A stretch of DNA of 54,855 bases from an uncultured Acholeplasmataceae bacterium (GCA_927441705.1 CAKMKH010000033.1:1-54855); one strand, 5' to 3'; positions 8,292 to 17,563 are shown, counted from the first letter of the stretch. Notes: generated by a model from the letters alone, not told the origin. Made by a program: numbers and translations.

Positions 8292-9467
8292 ATGTCAAAA
8301 AGAAAACTCACAATACTCATTATCTCAAGTTTTTGGATGATGTTACTTATGGGAACTGTCTACTCCTATTCTATTTTTAGAACAGAAGTTGCTAACATTT
8401 ATCAATTATCTACTTTAGAAAGTGGATTACCTTATATGCTTTCTTTATTCTTTTATGCACTATTTATGATGTTAAGTGGAAGAATATTAAATGATAAGAA
8501 TATAAGATATTTAGTTTTTGTAGGTACTACACTAATTATTTTGGGATTTGTATTATCTTATTTAGCTACTAATTTCTATATATTCATGATAGGGTATGGT
8601 TTTTTAATTGGTAGTGGTGTTGGTATTGTTTATGGGATTCCACTATTTATTATTCAAAGAAGTAATACTCAGAAAAAAGGATTATTAACTGGGATGGTTT
8701 TATTAGGATTTGGTCTATCACCCTTAGTAACTGCACCACTTGGAAGGTACTTACTCATTACATTTGGATTAGATCAAGCATTTTTAATATTTGCGGCTAT
8801 CTTTTTATTGACTCAACTTCCATTAGGATTTTTATTTAATATGACTTTTGATGAGGATATTCATCAAAAGTCTTCTTTAAAATTAAAATCTTTACTAAAT
8901 AAGAATTTTATAAGTTTATATGTATTATTTGTGATTACATCATCTATAGGGTTAATGATGATTGGTCTATCTTATCAAGTAGGTGCAACCTATTATGAGT
9001 TTGATATGCATATTGTCACACTATCTTTATCTATTTTTGCAATATGTAATGGATTTGCTAGACCGTTATTTGGATACATGATTGATAAATTAGGATTGAT
9101 TAGGCCAAGTATCATTAGCTTATTACTAATCGCAATAGCTGCAGGCATAGGCATAATGAATCAAGGACAACACTACGTGCTTTATATGCTCTCATATGGA
9201 CTGTTTTGGTTCAATTTAGGTGCATGGTTGTCGATTATGCCATCAATGATTAAGAAATATTATGATGCTAGCCATTATGCGAAGATTTATGGTATGGTTT
9301 TTACAGCTTATGGCATAGGTGCTATTTTTTCAACGATAATTTCTGGTTCAATCATCGATATCATGGGCTCAACTACTTATATATATGTATCAATATTAAT
9401 CTTAATAGTAGGTGCTTTAGTCATTATAAACATGTTAAGAAAACAACCTCAAAATATAGTTTTATAA
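8292..9467 (+). CDS. MFS transporter, oxalate/formate antiporter (OFA)-like
   Basis: A 391-residue protein with about 12 hydrophobic helices in two halves. It has the OFA-type opening 'LMGTVYSYSIFR' and an MFS loop motif GRILNDKN between helices 2 and 3, repeated as GYMIDKLG in the second half. Family members exchange organic acids such as formate or oxalate, but most are uncharacterised. The start follows TTGGAGAAAATC. It is a single-gene unit with its own promoter. The substrate is not predictable. Confidence 0.8.
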   Translation: MSKRKLTILIISSFWMMLLMGTVYSYSIFRTEVANIYQLSTLESGLPYMLSLFFYALFMMLSGRILNDKNIRYLVFVGTTLIILGFVLSYLATNFYIFMIGYGFLIGSGVGIVYGIPLFIIQRSNTQKKGLLTGMVLLGFGLSPLVTAPLGRYLLITFGLDQAFLIFAAIFLLTQLPLGFLFNMTFDEDIHQKSSLKLKSLLNKNFISLYVLFVITSSIGLMMIGLSYQVGATYYEFDMHIVTLSLSIFAICNGFARPLFGYMIDKLGLIRPSIISLLLIAIAAGIGIMNQGQHYVLYMLSYGLFWFNLGAWLSIMPSMIKKYYDASHYAKIYGMVFTAYGIGAIFSTIISGSIIDIMGSTTYIYVSILILIVGALVIINMLRKQPQNIVL

Positions 9468-9484
9468 CAATTGATTTTTGATTA

Positions 9485-9513
9485 TTTACAATTCATGATT
9501 TTAGTCATATAAT
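9485..9513 (+). promoter_or_regulatory. Promoter TTTACA-17-TATAAT
   Basis: TTTACA at 9485-9490 and TATAAT at 9508-9513 with a 17-base spacer, 30 bases before the ATG at 9544. This is one of the few near-consensus sigma-A promoters in the window. Confidence 0.75.
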
Positions 9514-9543
9514 GATGCTGAAATGATATGATTGAGGTGAATC

Positions 9544-10239
9544 ATGAAAAATGATCAGAAAAAGAATAAAAATAGTTTTATTTTAATGTTTTTGATGGTT
9601 TTACTGCTTATCAATGTAGGCTATTTATTGTTTAAGATTTATGAATATTTATTTAATAACTTAGACTTTCAATTAACAGAAATGCTTATTATCTTTATAC
9701 CTTTGTTTATCTTGACCTATTTGATATCAAAAGTTGCTAAACAAAATCAAGTAGATGATAACAAACAATATCAAAGTGATTCAGATGAATTATCAATAGA
9801 TGATCATGAACAAATTCAAACAAACAAAATCAATACTCAAAAGAATAACTATCAAAGAAAAAATATTATACCAGTTACGATTTTAGTCGTTGTTTTTATG
9901 GCATTTATGATTAATAGATTAAATCTATTTTCAAGTAGTGATCCTACAGGAAAATGGATATACGAGATGGAAGAATATGCAACAATAGATGGAGTTACTA
10001 ATCTTACTGATTATTGGTATATGATATTCTATGAAGATGGATCTTTAGATATAGGCATAAAAAATGTTAATTACCCAGAAGATAGTGAAGGATCTGGTTC
10101 ATGGTATTTAAGTGAAGGCATCATATATGTGACAATAAACTATGATTATGGTTATACTGATCAGTTATCACTAATAATAAAAGGTAATGAGTTAGTAGAT
10201 GCCGTTACTAATATAGGGACTAATTACATTAAAGAATAG
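9544..10239 (+). CDS. Membrane-anchored protein with extracytoplasmic beta-rich C-terminal domain, unknown function
   Basis: This 231-residue protein has two N-terminal hydrophobic segments (about 12-33 and 45-63), a charged Asn/Gln-rich linker (65-118) and a third helix (120-135). A 95-residue tail begins DPTGKWIYEMEEY and is rich in Tyr, Gly and Asp. The tail pattern (G-x-W, FYEDGSLDI, GSWYLSEG, IIYVTINY) resembles small lipocalin-like or DUF5640-like beta domains, but I do not recognise it with certainty. AGGTGAATC supports the start. It stands alone between the MFS gene and busR. Confidence 0.6.
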   Translation: MKNDQKKNKNSFILMFLMVLLLINVGYLLFKIYEYLFNNLDFQLTEMLIIFIPLFILTYLISKVAKQNQVDDNKQYQSDSDELSIDDHEQIQTNKINTQKNNYQRKNIIPVTILVVVFMAFMINRLNLFSSSDPTGKWIYEMEEYATIDGVTNLTDYWYMIFYEDGSLDIGIKNVNYPEDSEGSGSWYLSEGIIYVTINYDYGYTDQLSLIIKGNELVDAVTNIGTNYIKE

Positions 10240-10263
10240 CAAAATATAATCAAAATCATGGTT

Positions 10264-10309
10264 AACCTATTTCAAGTATTAGGTTGGTCCTTTGGTTTTC
10301 ATGTATAAT
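10264..10309 (+). promoter_or_regulatory. busR promoter with overlapping inverted repeat
   Basis: AACCTA (10264-10269) and TAGGTT (10280-10285) form an inverted repeat directly upstream of, and overlapping the -35 region of, a TATAAT box at 10304-10309. AACCTATT recurs in the opu promoter at about 11028. This suggests autoregulation by BusR, but the motif has not been matched to a published BusR site. Confidence 0.45.
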
Positions 10310-10341
10310 ATAAGAGTAAAGATATAAGATTGGGTGATGAT

Positions 10342-10953
10342 ATGAAAACAAAAGAACAGGTATCAAGATACGAAGAAATTGCGTTTTTAATCGCTAAAAG
10401 AATTGTTAATGGTGAGTTTAAAGAAAGTGATAAGTTAAGCGGAAGATCTTTATTATCATCTGAATATAATGTATCTAGTGAGACAATTCGTAAAGCAATG
10501 CAACTTCTAAGTAATTATGATGCTGTTAAAGTGATTGAACGTAGTGGTATTTATGTGTATTCAAAAATGAATGCAAGTTATTATATAGAATATTTCAATC
10601 AACATAAAGCAAATAAGCATTTAATATCTGAAACGTTTGATCTTTTAGAGCAAACATCAAAGATTAATCATGATTTACAAAAAAATATTAAAAAGATGAT
10701 TCAAGTTGCTGAACAAAACAATTTCCCTTTCAATTATTTTACATTTGAGATTGAAGATGATTCTAAGTGGATTGGAAAATCTTTAGCATCACTAAATTTT
10801 TATCAACACACAAATGGTATGATTATAGGCATTGAAGAAGAGGGTATCTTAAATCAAGTTCCAAGTCCGGATACTCTACTTAAAAGCGATATGATTTTAT
10901 TTATTTTAGGAAATGAAGAAGTCAAAGATAAAACAAACAAATACCTAAAATAG
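10342..10953 (+). CDS. busR: BusR-like regulator: GntR winged helix plus RCK_C (TrkA-C) domain
   Basis: This 203-residue protein has an N-terminal GntR helix-turn-helix (IAKRIVNGEF, LLSSEYNVSSETIRKAMQLL), a helical linker (about 75-120) and a C-terminal RCK_C/TrkA-C domain (about 125-203). The domain pair and position just before a betaine transporter match BusR of Lactococcus and Streptococcus. BusR binds c-di-AMP through RCK_C and then represses the betaine transporter. The function here is inferred from that family. A TTG four codons upstream is rejected because GGGTGAT makes a good ribosome site for the ATG at 10342. A terminator follows, so it is a separate unit from the transporter. Confidence 0.85.
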   Translation: MKTKEQVSRYEEIAFLIAKRIVNGEFKESDKLSGRSLLSSEYNVSSETIRKAMQLLSNYDAVKVIERSGIYVYSKMNASYYIEYFNQHKANKHLISETFDLLEQTSKINHDLQKNIKKMIQVAEQNNFPFNYFTFEIEDDSKWIGKSLASLNFYQHTNGMIIGIEEEGILNQVPSPDTLLKSDMILFILGNEEVKDKTNKYLK

Positions 10954-10957
10954 TAGT

Positions 10958-10987
10958 AAAATGCCGCATTTAAGCGGCATTTTCTTA
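10958..10987 (+). terminator. Terminator after busR
   Basis: AAAATGCCGC and GCGGCATTTT form a perfect 10-bp stem around a six-base loop, with a T-rich tail. It separates busR from the transporter operon. Confidence 0.85.
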
Positions 10988-11013
10988 TTTGAAACGTTTT
11001 CATTAGCGTTTTC

Positions 11014-11054
11014 TTTACAAACTGACAACCTATTGGTATAATATAGATTGTGAG
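11014..11054 (+). promoter_or_regulatory. opu transporter promoter and candidate operator
   Basis: TTTACA (11014-11019), a 17-base spacer and an extended -10 TGGTATAAT (11034-11042) give a strong promoter. ACTGACAA (11021-11028) and TTGTGAGA (11048-11055) form an imperfect inverted repeat (6 of 8) around the -10. It is a candidate bipartite BusR site. The promoter is clear; the operator is speculative. Confidence 0.7.
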
Positions 11055-11073
11055 AAAAAAAGGAGAGATAAAC

Positions 11074-12042
11074 ATGAAGAAAATATTTACATTATTATTA
11101 ATCTTGACAGCAGTATTCACACTGAGTGCATGTCAATACGAAACAAATGAAATAGTGATCGGAGAAGGCGACTGGCAATCCAATCAATTTTATAATCAAG
11201 TCGCAAAATTTATTATTGAAGAAGGTTATGGCGTAGAAGTAGACATTATAGCTGTTGATACACCATTATTAATAGCATCACTTACAGATGGTTCTATTGA
11301 TTTAAACATTGAAACATGGTCAGATAATATGCCTACATACGCTTCTGATATAGAAGAAGGTTATTATGTGGAGTTGGGATTGAATTTTGATGATAACCAT
11401 CAAGGTATTTACATTCCTACTTACTTAGCAGATCAATATAATATCGAATATATTACTGATTTAGTTGATCATAAAGAATTATTTCCTGATCCAGAAGTAA
11501 CAAACTGGAATGCAGAATCTGATAAGGCAGTTGTCTTTGGTGGTCCTTCAGGATGGCAAGTAACAGCATTCTTAATGAATAAGTTTACAAATGAAGAAAT
11601 TTATCCTGAATTAGTAGAACATTTTGAATTTAGACCTTTGGAATCTACAGCACTTCTAGATGCAACACTTATGAGTGCATATGAAGATGAAGAACCTTGG
11701 GTTGGTTATAACTGGGAACCTACAACAATTATGGGTTTATTAGATATGACTTTATTAAAGGATGATGCAGTTTATAACAAAGATACTGGTGCTGGAATGG
11801 TTCCAACAAATGATGTCACAGTCATTGCGACTCCTGACTTTATTGAAAACTATCCAGAAATCGCAGCATTTTTAGAAAATTATAGAACTTCTGCACAAGT
11901 TGCATCTGATGCACTTGGATATATGGCAGAAAATGATTTAAGTGCAGCAGATACTGCAGCATGGTGGCTAAAAAATAATGTCGACATGTGGGGTACTTGG
12001 GTGCCTGAAGAAATTAAAACGAAAGTAGAAGCAGCTCTTTAA
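11074..12042 (+). CDS. Glycine betaine/proline-type ABC transporter substrate-binding lipoprotein
   Basis: A 322-residue lipoprotein. It has a short signal peptide with lipobox LSAC (Cys about 20), then a type II periplasmic-binding fold similar to OpuAC/ProX (IGEGDWQSNQFYNQVAK, LNIETWSDNM, GPSGWQVTAF, EPWVGYNWEPTTIM). Several Trp residues could form the aromatic cage that binds quaternary ammonium. It would capture betaine, carnitine or proline outside the cell. The ATG at 11074 follows AGGAGA, and an upstream GTG in frame lies too close to the promoter. It is the first gene of an operon with permease and ATPase, the reverse of the usual OpuA order. Confidence 0.88.
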   Translation: MKKIFTLLLILTAVFTLSACQYETNEIVIGEGDWQSNQFYNQVAKFIIEEGYGVEVDIIAVDTPLLIASLTDGSIDLNIETWSDNMPTYASDIEEGYYVELGLNFDDNHQGIYIPTYLADQYNIEYITDLVDHKELFPDPEVTNWNAESDKAVVFGGPSGWQVTAFLMNKFTNEEIYPELVEHFEFRPLESTALLDATLMSAYEDEEPWVGYNWEPTTIMGLLDMTLLKDDAVYNKDTGAGMVPTNDVTVIATPDFIENYPEIAAFLENYRTSAQVASDALGYMAENDLSAADTAAWWLKNNVDMWGTWVPEEIKTKVEAAL

Positions 12043-12060
12043 TGGTTGTTTCTTAAGATG

Positions 12061-12092
12061 ATATGTAGTGCGTGCACTACATATTATTTTTT
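12061..12092 (+). terminator. Intra-operon hairpin between binding-protein and permease genes
   Basis: ATATGTAGTG and CACTACATAT form a perfect 10-bp stem with a CGTG loop, followed by a T-rich tail. It lies 18 bases after the lipoprotein stop, with no promoter after it. It probably acts as a leaky terminator or 3'-end stabiliser so that more binding protein than permease is made. Confidence 0.65.
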
Positions 12093-12110
12093 ATGAGAGG
12101 AATGAAAGAA

Positions 12111-13151
12111 ATGTTAAATTTTCCAGAGTTTTTAGATTTTGGGCAACAAACGGCTGAAATGATTGATAGTGTCTTTAATTGGATTAAAGATGTCTTTGAT
12201 TGGCTATTTGAATTTTTTAGAATTGTCATATTAACTTCAATTGATTTTGTAAGTAATTTATTGACACAGACACCTTGGTGGATTTGGGGTGTTGCAATCT
12301 TACTATACATCGGATTAGTTAAACTAAAGAAAGTGAAATATGCATGGGGATATATAGGACTTCTATTTTTCGTATGGTTACTTTTTTATAATTTGGTGAT
12401 TCAAAATCCAGCTATTAGTCTTGATTTAGGTAACTTACAAACGCCTTGGTGGATTTTCGTGGTCTTGTTATTTTTTGCAACTAAGTTCTTATATAACTAC
12501 AAAACAGCGGCAGTATTATCTACATTGTTATTATTAATTGGTATATTTGGTGTTTGGGATGAAATGATCTCAACATTAACTATCATCATCATATCAGTTT
12601 TTATAAGCTTTTTTATTGGAATCCCATTTGGGATTTGGATGGCTAAATCAAGTCGTGTAGAAAGCATATTAAAACCGATATTAGACATGATGCAGACGAT
12701 TCCGTCTTTTGTATATCTAATACCAGCAGTGATGTTATTTAGTATCGGTAGGGTACCAGCAACGTTTGCGACTATCATTTATGCGGTTCCACCGCTTATT
12801 AGATTGACTTTCTTAGGTATTAAAAATGTTGATAAAGAGATGATTGAAGCAGGTAAGTCATTTGGATCTACACCTAAACAATTACTTTTTAAAGTAGAGT
12901 TACCACAAGCATTATCAACGATTGCTACAGGCTTAAACCAAACGACAATGATGGCTGTTGCAATGGTTGTTATTGCATCTTTGATTGGTGCAGGTGGTTT
13001 AGGTTCTATCGTTTTAATAGCAAATCGTAATATTGATATTGGTAGTGGATTTGTTGGCGGATTTGCAATCGTCTTTCTAGCTATTATTTTAGATAGATTA
13101 TTACAAGGCGTTGCACAGAAATTTGAAGAGAAAAAAGGTGAGAAAGCATGA
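12111..13151 (+). CDS. Glycine betaine-type ABC transporter permease
   Basis: A 346-residue permease. A long N-terminal region (residues 1-150) has three or four extra hydrophobic segments with a repeated TPWWI motif. It is followed by the BPD_transp_1 core with the EAA loop (EAGKSFGSTPKQLLFKVELPQAL, about residue 245). This resembles OpuAB/ProW. It forms the membrane channel with the ATPase. The start at 12111 is chosen because GAGAGG lies 10 bases upstream. An ATG 13 codons earlier lies beside the hairpin and has no ribosome site. Its stop overlaps the ATPase start (ATGA). Confidence 0.88.
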   Translation: MLNFPEFLDFGQQTAEMIDSVFNWIKDVFDWLFEFFRIVILTSIDFVSNLLTQTPWWIWGVAILLYIGLVKLKKVKYAWGYIGLLFFVWLLFYNLVIQNPAISLDLGNLQTPWWIFVVLLFFATKFLYNYKTAAVLSTLLLLIGIFGVWDEMISTLTIIIISVFISFFIGIPFGIWMAKSSRVESILKPILDMMQTIPSFVYLIPAVMLFSIGRVPATFATIIYAVPPLIRLTFLGIKNVDKEMIEAGKSFGSTPKQLLFKVELPQALSTIATGLNQTTMMAVAMVVIASLIGAGGLGSIVLIANRNIDIGSGFVGGFAIVFLAIILDRLLQGVAQKFEEKKGEKA

Positions 13152-14329
13152 GTGTAGATATTAAAGTCGAAAACTTAAGTGTTGTTTTTGGAACAGTAAA
13201 ACAACAAGAAGAAGCTTTAAAATTAATTGATGAAGGTTTTTCACCTGAAGAGATTAAGAAAAAGACTGGTGCGACTGTAGCTAATAAAAATGTGAATTTT
13301 GAAATCGAGAAAAATGAATTATTTGTTATAGTGGGGCTATCTGGTAGTGGTAAATCAACATTCATTAGAACGCTCAACTTATTAAATAAACCAACTAGAG
13401 GATCTATTTCTATTGGTGGACAAGATATCACTAAACTAAATAAAGAAGAGTTAAGAAATTTCAGAAGAAAAGAAGTCTCTATGATTTTTCAACACTTTGG
13501 ATTATTTTCACATCGTAATGTTTTAGAAAACGTTCAATATCCTTTAGAAATACAAGGTGTTGAAAAAGATTTAATGCATAAAAAAGCTTTAGAAGCAATC
13601 GAGACTGTAGGACTTAAAGGTTGGGAATACTCGATGATTAATGAATTATCTGGTGGTATGAGACAACGTGTAGGGCTCGCTAGAGCACTAACCAATGATC
13701 CTAAACTACTTTTGATGGATGAACCTTATAGTGCATTAGATCCATTAATTAGAAGAGATATGCAAAATGAGTTATTGTCATTAGAAGAACAAGGTGATGA
13801 TCGCACCATTGTTTTTATCACGCATGATATGAATGAAGCTTTTAGAATGGGTGATCGTATAGCACTTATGAAAGATGGAGAAGTTGTACAGATTGGTACA
13901 TTTACTGACTTTTTTAAGCATCCAGCAAACGATTATGTAAGAGATTTTATTGCAGATGTCGATCGTTCAAGAATATTAAAAGTTAGATCAGTGATGAAAA
14001 AGGTTAAAAATGCATTATCTCCAAGTGCATCTATTGAAGAAGCACTTGAGTTTATGGAACATAAAGAAATTGATTCTGTTTATGTAACTGACGATAAAAA
14101 TATGTTGTTAGGTGTTGTTTTAAAAGAAGATGCACTTAATACTAAGAATAAAACGATTAAAACACTTATTAATGATAAGACATATCAACCAGTCTTAAGA
14201 AACAGTTATATTAAGGATGTTCTAAAAGATTTAAAAGAATCTGATCATGATATTCCAGTAACTGATTCTAAAGGTAGACTTAGAGGTGTATTAGGTTATG
14301 ATGATGTTATTGATGCATTAGCGGAGTAA
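13148..14329 (+). CDS. Glycine betaine-type ABC transporter ATPase with tandem CBS domains
   Basis: This 393-residue ATPase has Walker A GLSGSGKST (about residue 64), signature LSGGMRQRVGLARAL (about 164), Walker B LLLMDEPYSALDP and H-loop ITHDMNEA. Two C-terminal CBS domains follow (about 280-393). This is the OpuAA/ProV layout. In OpuA, the CBS pair senses ionic strength or c-di-AMP and gates transport. An N-terminal stretch (GFSPEEIKKKTGATVANKN) is also typical of the family. It overlaps the permease gene by 4 bases and ends at a terminator. Confidence 0.9.
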   Translation: MSVDIKVENLSVVFGTVKQQEEALKLIDEGFSPEEIKKKTGATVANKNVNFEIEKNELFVIVGLSGSGKSTFIRTLNLLNKPTRGSISIGGQDITKLNKEELRNFRRKEVSMIFQHFGLFSHRNVLENVQYPLEIQGVEKDLMHKKALEAIETVGLKGWEYSMINELSGGMRQRVGLARALTNDPKLLLMDEPYSALDPLIRRDMQNELLSLEEQGDDRTIVFITHDMNEAFRMGDRIALMKDGEVVQIGTFTDFFKHPANDYVRDFIADVDRSRILKVRSVMKKVKNALSPSASIEEALEFMEHKEIDSVYVTDDKNMLLGVVLKEDALNTKNKTIKTLINDKTYQPVLRNSYIKDVLKDLKESDHDIPVTDSKGRLRGVLGYDDVIDALAE

Positions 14330-14345
14330 ATTATATACAAATATG

Positions 14346-14375
14346 ATGACTTATCACATTGATAGGTCATTTTTA
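14346..14375 (+). terminator. Terminator of the opu operon
   Basis: ATGACTTATC and GATAGGTCAT pair over 10 bp with one G-U, with a five-base loop and a TTTTTATTT tail. Confidence 0.7.
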
Positions 14376-14376
14376 T

Positions 14377-14416
14377 TTGACATTGTATCAAATATGAAGT
14401 AAATATATAGTATAAT
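14377..14416 (+). promoter_or_regulatory. Promoter region of glmSMU
   Basis: TTGACA occurs at 14377-14382 and TATAAT at 14411-14416, but they are 28 bases apart. Either a weak TAAATA box (14400-14405) pairs with the TTGACA, or the TATAAT works alone. No glmS-ribozyme core is visible before the ATG. Confidence 0.45.
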
Positions 14417-14454
14417 ATGTATAACTTTAAAGAGCTTATTCTGGAGGAACTATT

Positions 14455-16239
14455 ATGTGTGGTATTGTTGGCTTTGTCGGACATAAATTAGATGCCAAAG
14501 ATGTCGTTTTAAGTGGATTAACTAAATTGGAGTACCGTGGATATGATTCTGCGGGCATTTCTTTGTTTAATTCGAAATTTAGATCTTTTGATATTTATAA
14601 AGATTTTGGACGTGTCCAAAAACTTAAAGATTTAACAAAAGATACATTAAAATCGCATATTGGTATCGGGCACACAAGATGGGCAACACACGGAAAAGTC
14701 ACAAAAGATAACGCACATCCTCATTATTCACAATCAAAAAGATTCATCATTGTTCATAATGGTGTGATTGAAAATCATGATGAATTAAAATCACAATATT
14801 TAAGAGATTCATTATTTTATTCAGAAACAGATACTGAAGTCATTGCACAACTAATTGAATCATTTAGTGATACTTTAAGTGTTGAAAATGCTATTTTAAC
14901 GACACTTAAACTATTAGAAGGATCATATGCTTTATTGGTAATTGATACACAAATGCCAGATACAATTTATGCAGCTAAAAATAAATCACCATTGGTTTTA
15001 GGCATATCAGATGACGGTGTCACAGTGGCATCTGACCTTATGGCTTTAGTGGGTTTTTCTAGTAAATATGTAGCACTTGCTGATCATACATTTATTGTCT
15101 GTGAAGCGGATAGTGTCAAATTATATAATTTAAATCATGAAATCTTGCCACTTAACTATTCTGAAATAGATTTAGATGAATCGTTTTCTGAATTAGGTGA
15201 GTATCAGCATTACATGTTAAAAGAAATTTATGAACAACCTTCTGTGGTCAGTAGAATTGTTCAACATTATCTTGTTGATGAAAACAAGATGATTTCAGAT
15301 GAAATCTTAAATGATATTAAAGCATCAGATCGCATTTATGTGTTAGCTGCTGGAACATCTATGCATGCAGGATTTGTTGGTAAGTACATCTTAGAAGAAT
15401 TAGCAGGTCTTCCTGTTGAAGTACATATAGCATCTGAGTTTGCATATCATACACCATTACTAACTCATAAACCATTTTTCATTATGATTTCACAATCAGG
15501 AGAAACTGCAGATCTTCGTGCATGTTTAATGAAAACTAAAAAACTTAAATATAAGACTTTAACGATAACTAATGTAAAGACATCAACACTCGCAAGAGAA
15601 TCAAATTACTATTTAGAGCTTTTTGCTGGACCTGAGATTGCTGTTGCGTCTACTAAAGCATATGTAGCTCAAATCGGTGTTTTATCGATTTTAGGCTATA
15701 GATTATCAAATGCTTCATTTGATTTAAAAGAAGCTTTAACAAAAGTCGCTTTATCGATTGAAGATTTCTTAGAACATCAAGATGTTTCTTCATTAGTGCA
15801 TAAAATTATAACGAAAAGAAATTGTTTTTATATAGGTAGAACGCTTGATTACTATACATCTTTAGAAGCTGCATTAAAATTAAAAGAAATTTCATATATT
15901 CAAACTGAAGGATTTGCAGCAGGTGAATTAAAGCATGGAACCATTGCTTTAATTGAAGAGGGAACACCTGTGATTGCATTAATATCAAATCCAGAAATTT
16001 CAAATAATACAAGATCAAATTTAAATGAAGTTGTTGCACGAGGTGCAACTACGATAAAAATATCTTTATCAAATACATCTCATAAAGATGATGACATTAT
16101 CTTAAAAGATGTACATCCACTCCTAACACCAATGGTAATGGTTGTGCCTACACAATTATTTGCTTATTATGCAGCTTTAGAGCGTGGACTTGATATTGAT
16201 AAACCAAGAAATCTAGCCAAAAGTGTCACAGTCGAATAG
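14455..16239 (+). CDS. glmS: Glutamine-fructose-6-phosphate aminotransferase (isomerizing)
   Basis: A 594-residue enzyme converting fructose-6-phosphate and glutamine to glucosamine-6-phosphate. The start MCGIVGFVG gives the nucleophilic Cys2 after Met removal. The N-terminal class II amidotransferase domain carries GIGHTRWATHG. Two SIS sugar-isomerase domains follow, with ISQSGETADL and the conserved C-terminal DKPRNLAKSVTVE. The length is normal. GGAGGA precedes the start. It leads an operon with glmM and glmU; 13 bases separate it from glmM. Confidence 0.96.
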   Translation: MCGIVGFVGHKLDAKDVVLSGLTKLEYRGYDSAGISLFNSKFRSFDIYKDFGRVQKLKDLTKDTLKSHIGIGHTRWATHGKVTKDNAHPHYSQSKRFIIVHNGVIENHDELKSQYLRDSLFYSETDTEVIAQLIESFSDTLSVENAILTTLKLLEGSYALLVIDTQMPDTIYAAKNKSPLVLGISDDGVTVASDLMALVGFSSKYVALADHTFIVCEADSVKLYNLNHEILPLNYSEIDLDESFSELGEYQHYMLKEIYEQPSVVSRIVQHYLVDENKMISDEILNDIKASDRIYVLAAGTSMHAGFVGKYILEELAGLPVEVHIASEFAYHTPLLTHKPFFIMISQSGETADLRACLMKTKKLKYKTLTITNVKTSTLARESNYYLELFAGPEIAVASTKAYVAQIGVLSILGYRLSNASFDLKEALTKVALSIEDFLEHQDVSSLVHKIITKRNCFYIGRTLDYYTSLEAALKLKEISYIQTEGFAAGELKHGTIALIEEGTPVIALISNPEISNNTRSNLNEVVARGATTIKISLSNTSHKDDDIILKDVHPLLTPMVMVVPTQLFAYYAALERGLDIDKPRNLAKSVTVE

Positions 16240-16252
16240 GAGGAGTATAGAT

Positions 16253-17563
16253 ATGGGAAAATATTTTGGAACAGATGGTATTAGAGGTGTTGCGTTTAAA
16301 AAATTAGATGCAGCTCTTGCTTTTAAATTAGGACAAGGATTAAAACATGCAACTGATATCTCAGATATCATTATTGGGTATGATACAAGAGAATCATCCC
16401 CGATGCTTGCGTATATGCTTGCAGCAGGGGCGCTATCAGAAGGTGCTAGTGTTAAGTTTGCAGGTGTGTGTTCAACACCGATGGTTGCACACTATTCTAA
16501 AGAAAAAGGAATCATAGGTGTCATGGTAACTGCTTCACATAATCCTTTTACAGATAATGGTATTAAAGTCTTTAATAAAGGATTTAAAACAACAGAACAA
16601 GAAGAAGCAATTATAGAAACATTTATTGATTCACCGAAATACAATATTAAACCATTTGGAAAATTTAAATATGCAAAAGATTTTAAATCGACCTATTTAA
16701 AAATCTATGATCAATTTAAAATTGGAACATCAGAATTTAAGATTGCTTATGATTCTGCTAATGGTGCAAATTATGAAATTGCAAAAGAACTATTTGATAC
16801 TTATGCAGAAGGCAGCGTGCAAATTGGAAATGAACCGGATGGATTAAATATTAATAAGGGCTGTGGATCTACACATATGTCTTTTATCCAAAGCTATGTT
16901 AAAGAAAATAATTTTGATATCGGATTTAGTTTTGATGGTGATGGCGATAGATTAATGGTTTGCGATGCAGAGAGAATCTATGATGGTGATGAAATCATCT
17001 ATATCATTGCAAGTTTCTTAAAGAAAAAGAATGAACTTAACAAAAATCATGTTGTCTTAACAAAAATGAGCAACCCTGGTATACTAAAAGCACTAAAAGA
17101 ACGAGAAATTAAATACTCACTGACTGATGTTGGCGATAAATATGTATCACTTGAACTCATTAAAAATGATTATATCATCGGTGGTGAAAATAGTGGTCAT
17201 ATCATTATGAGACATTTGCTTCATACAGGTGATGGCCTATTGGTTGCAATGGTTTTACTATCTATTATGGCAGAAGAAAAGAAAACTATTTCAGAATTGG
17301 TATCTGATATTACATTATTCCCATATGAACTTATCAATATCAAAGATGTTGATAAATCCATATTAAAAACTAAAGATATGCAAGATTTCTTAACATATAC
17401 AAAAGAAAACTTAGGTGAAGATAGCTTACTACTTGTAAGACCATCTGGCACAGAAAATCTTATAAGAGTTACTGTATCACATCAAAACCAACAAATTATG
17501 AAACAAACAATCTTAAGCATCGTTTCAAAAATAAAAAGTGTAGGAAGTGAAAACAATGAGTAA
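16253..17563 (+). CDS. glmM: Phosphoglucosamine mutase
   Basis: A 436-residue alpha-D-phosphohexomutase that converts GlcN-6-P to GlcN-1-P. The catalytic phosphoserine loop TASHNPFTDNGIK, the Mg2+ loop FDGDGDR, GGENSGH and the phosphate-binding RPSGTE are all present. KYFGTDGIRG at the N-terminus is typical of GlmM. The start follows AGGAGGAG, and an upstream in-frame start inside glmS is rejected. Its last 8 bases overlap the start of glmU, implying translational coupling. Confidence 0.96.
   Translation: MGKYFGTDGIRGVAFKKLDAALAFKLGQGLKHATDISDIIIGYDTRESSPMLAYMLAAGALSEGASVKFAGVCSTPMVAHYSKEKGIIGVMVTASHNPFTDNGIKVFNKGFKTTEQEEAIIETFIDSPKYNIKPFGKFKYAKDFKSTYLKIYDQFKIGTSEFKIAYDSANGANYEIAKELFDTYAEGSVQIGNEPDGLNINKGCGSTHMSFIQSYVKENNFDIGFSFDGDGDRLMVCDAERIYDGDEIIYIIASFLKKKNELNKNHVVLTKMSNPGILKALKEREIKYSLTDVGDKYVSLELIKNDYIIGGENSGHIIMRHLLHTGDGLLVAMVLLSIMAEEKKTISELVSDITLFPYELINIKDVDKSILKTKDMQDFLTYTKENLGEDSLLLVRPSGTENLIRVTVSHQNQQIMKQTILSIVSKIKSVGSENNE

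Noticed and set aside
14330-14454. glmS ribozyme upstream of glmS
   Set aside because: The gap is about 125 bases, partly used by a terminator and promoter, and no conserved ribozyme core could be seen.
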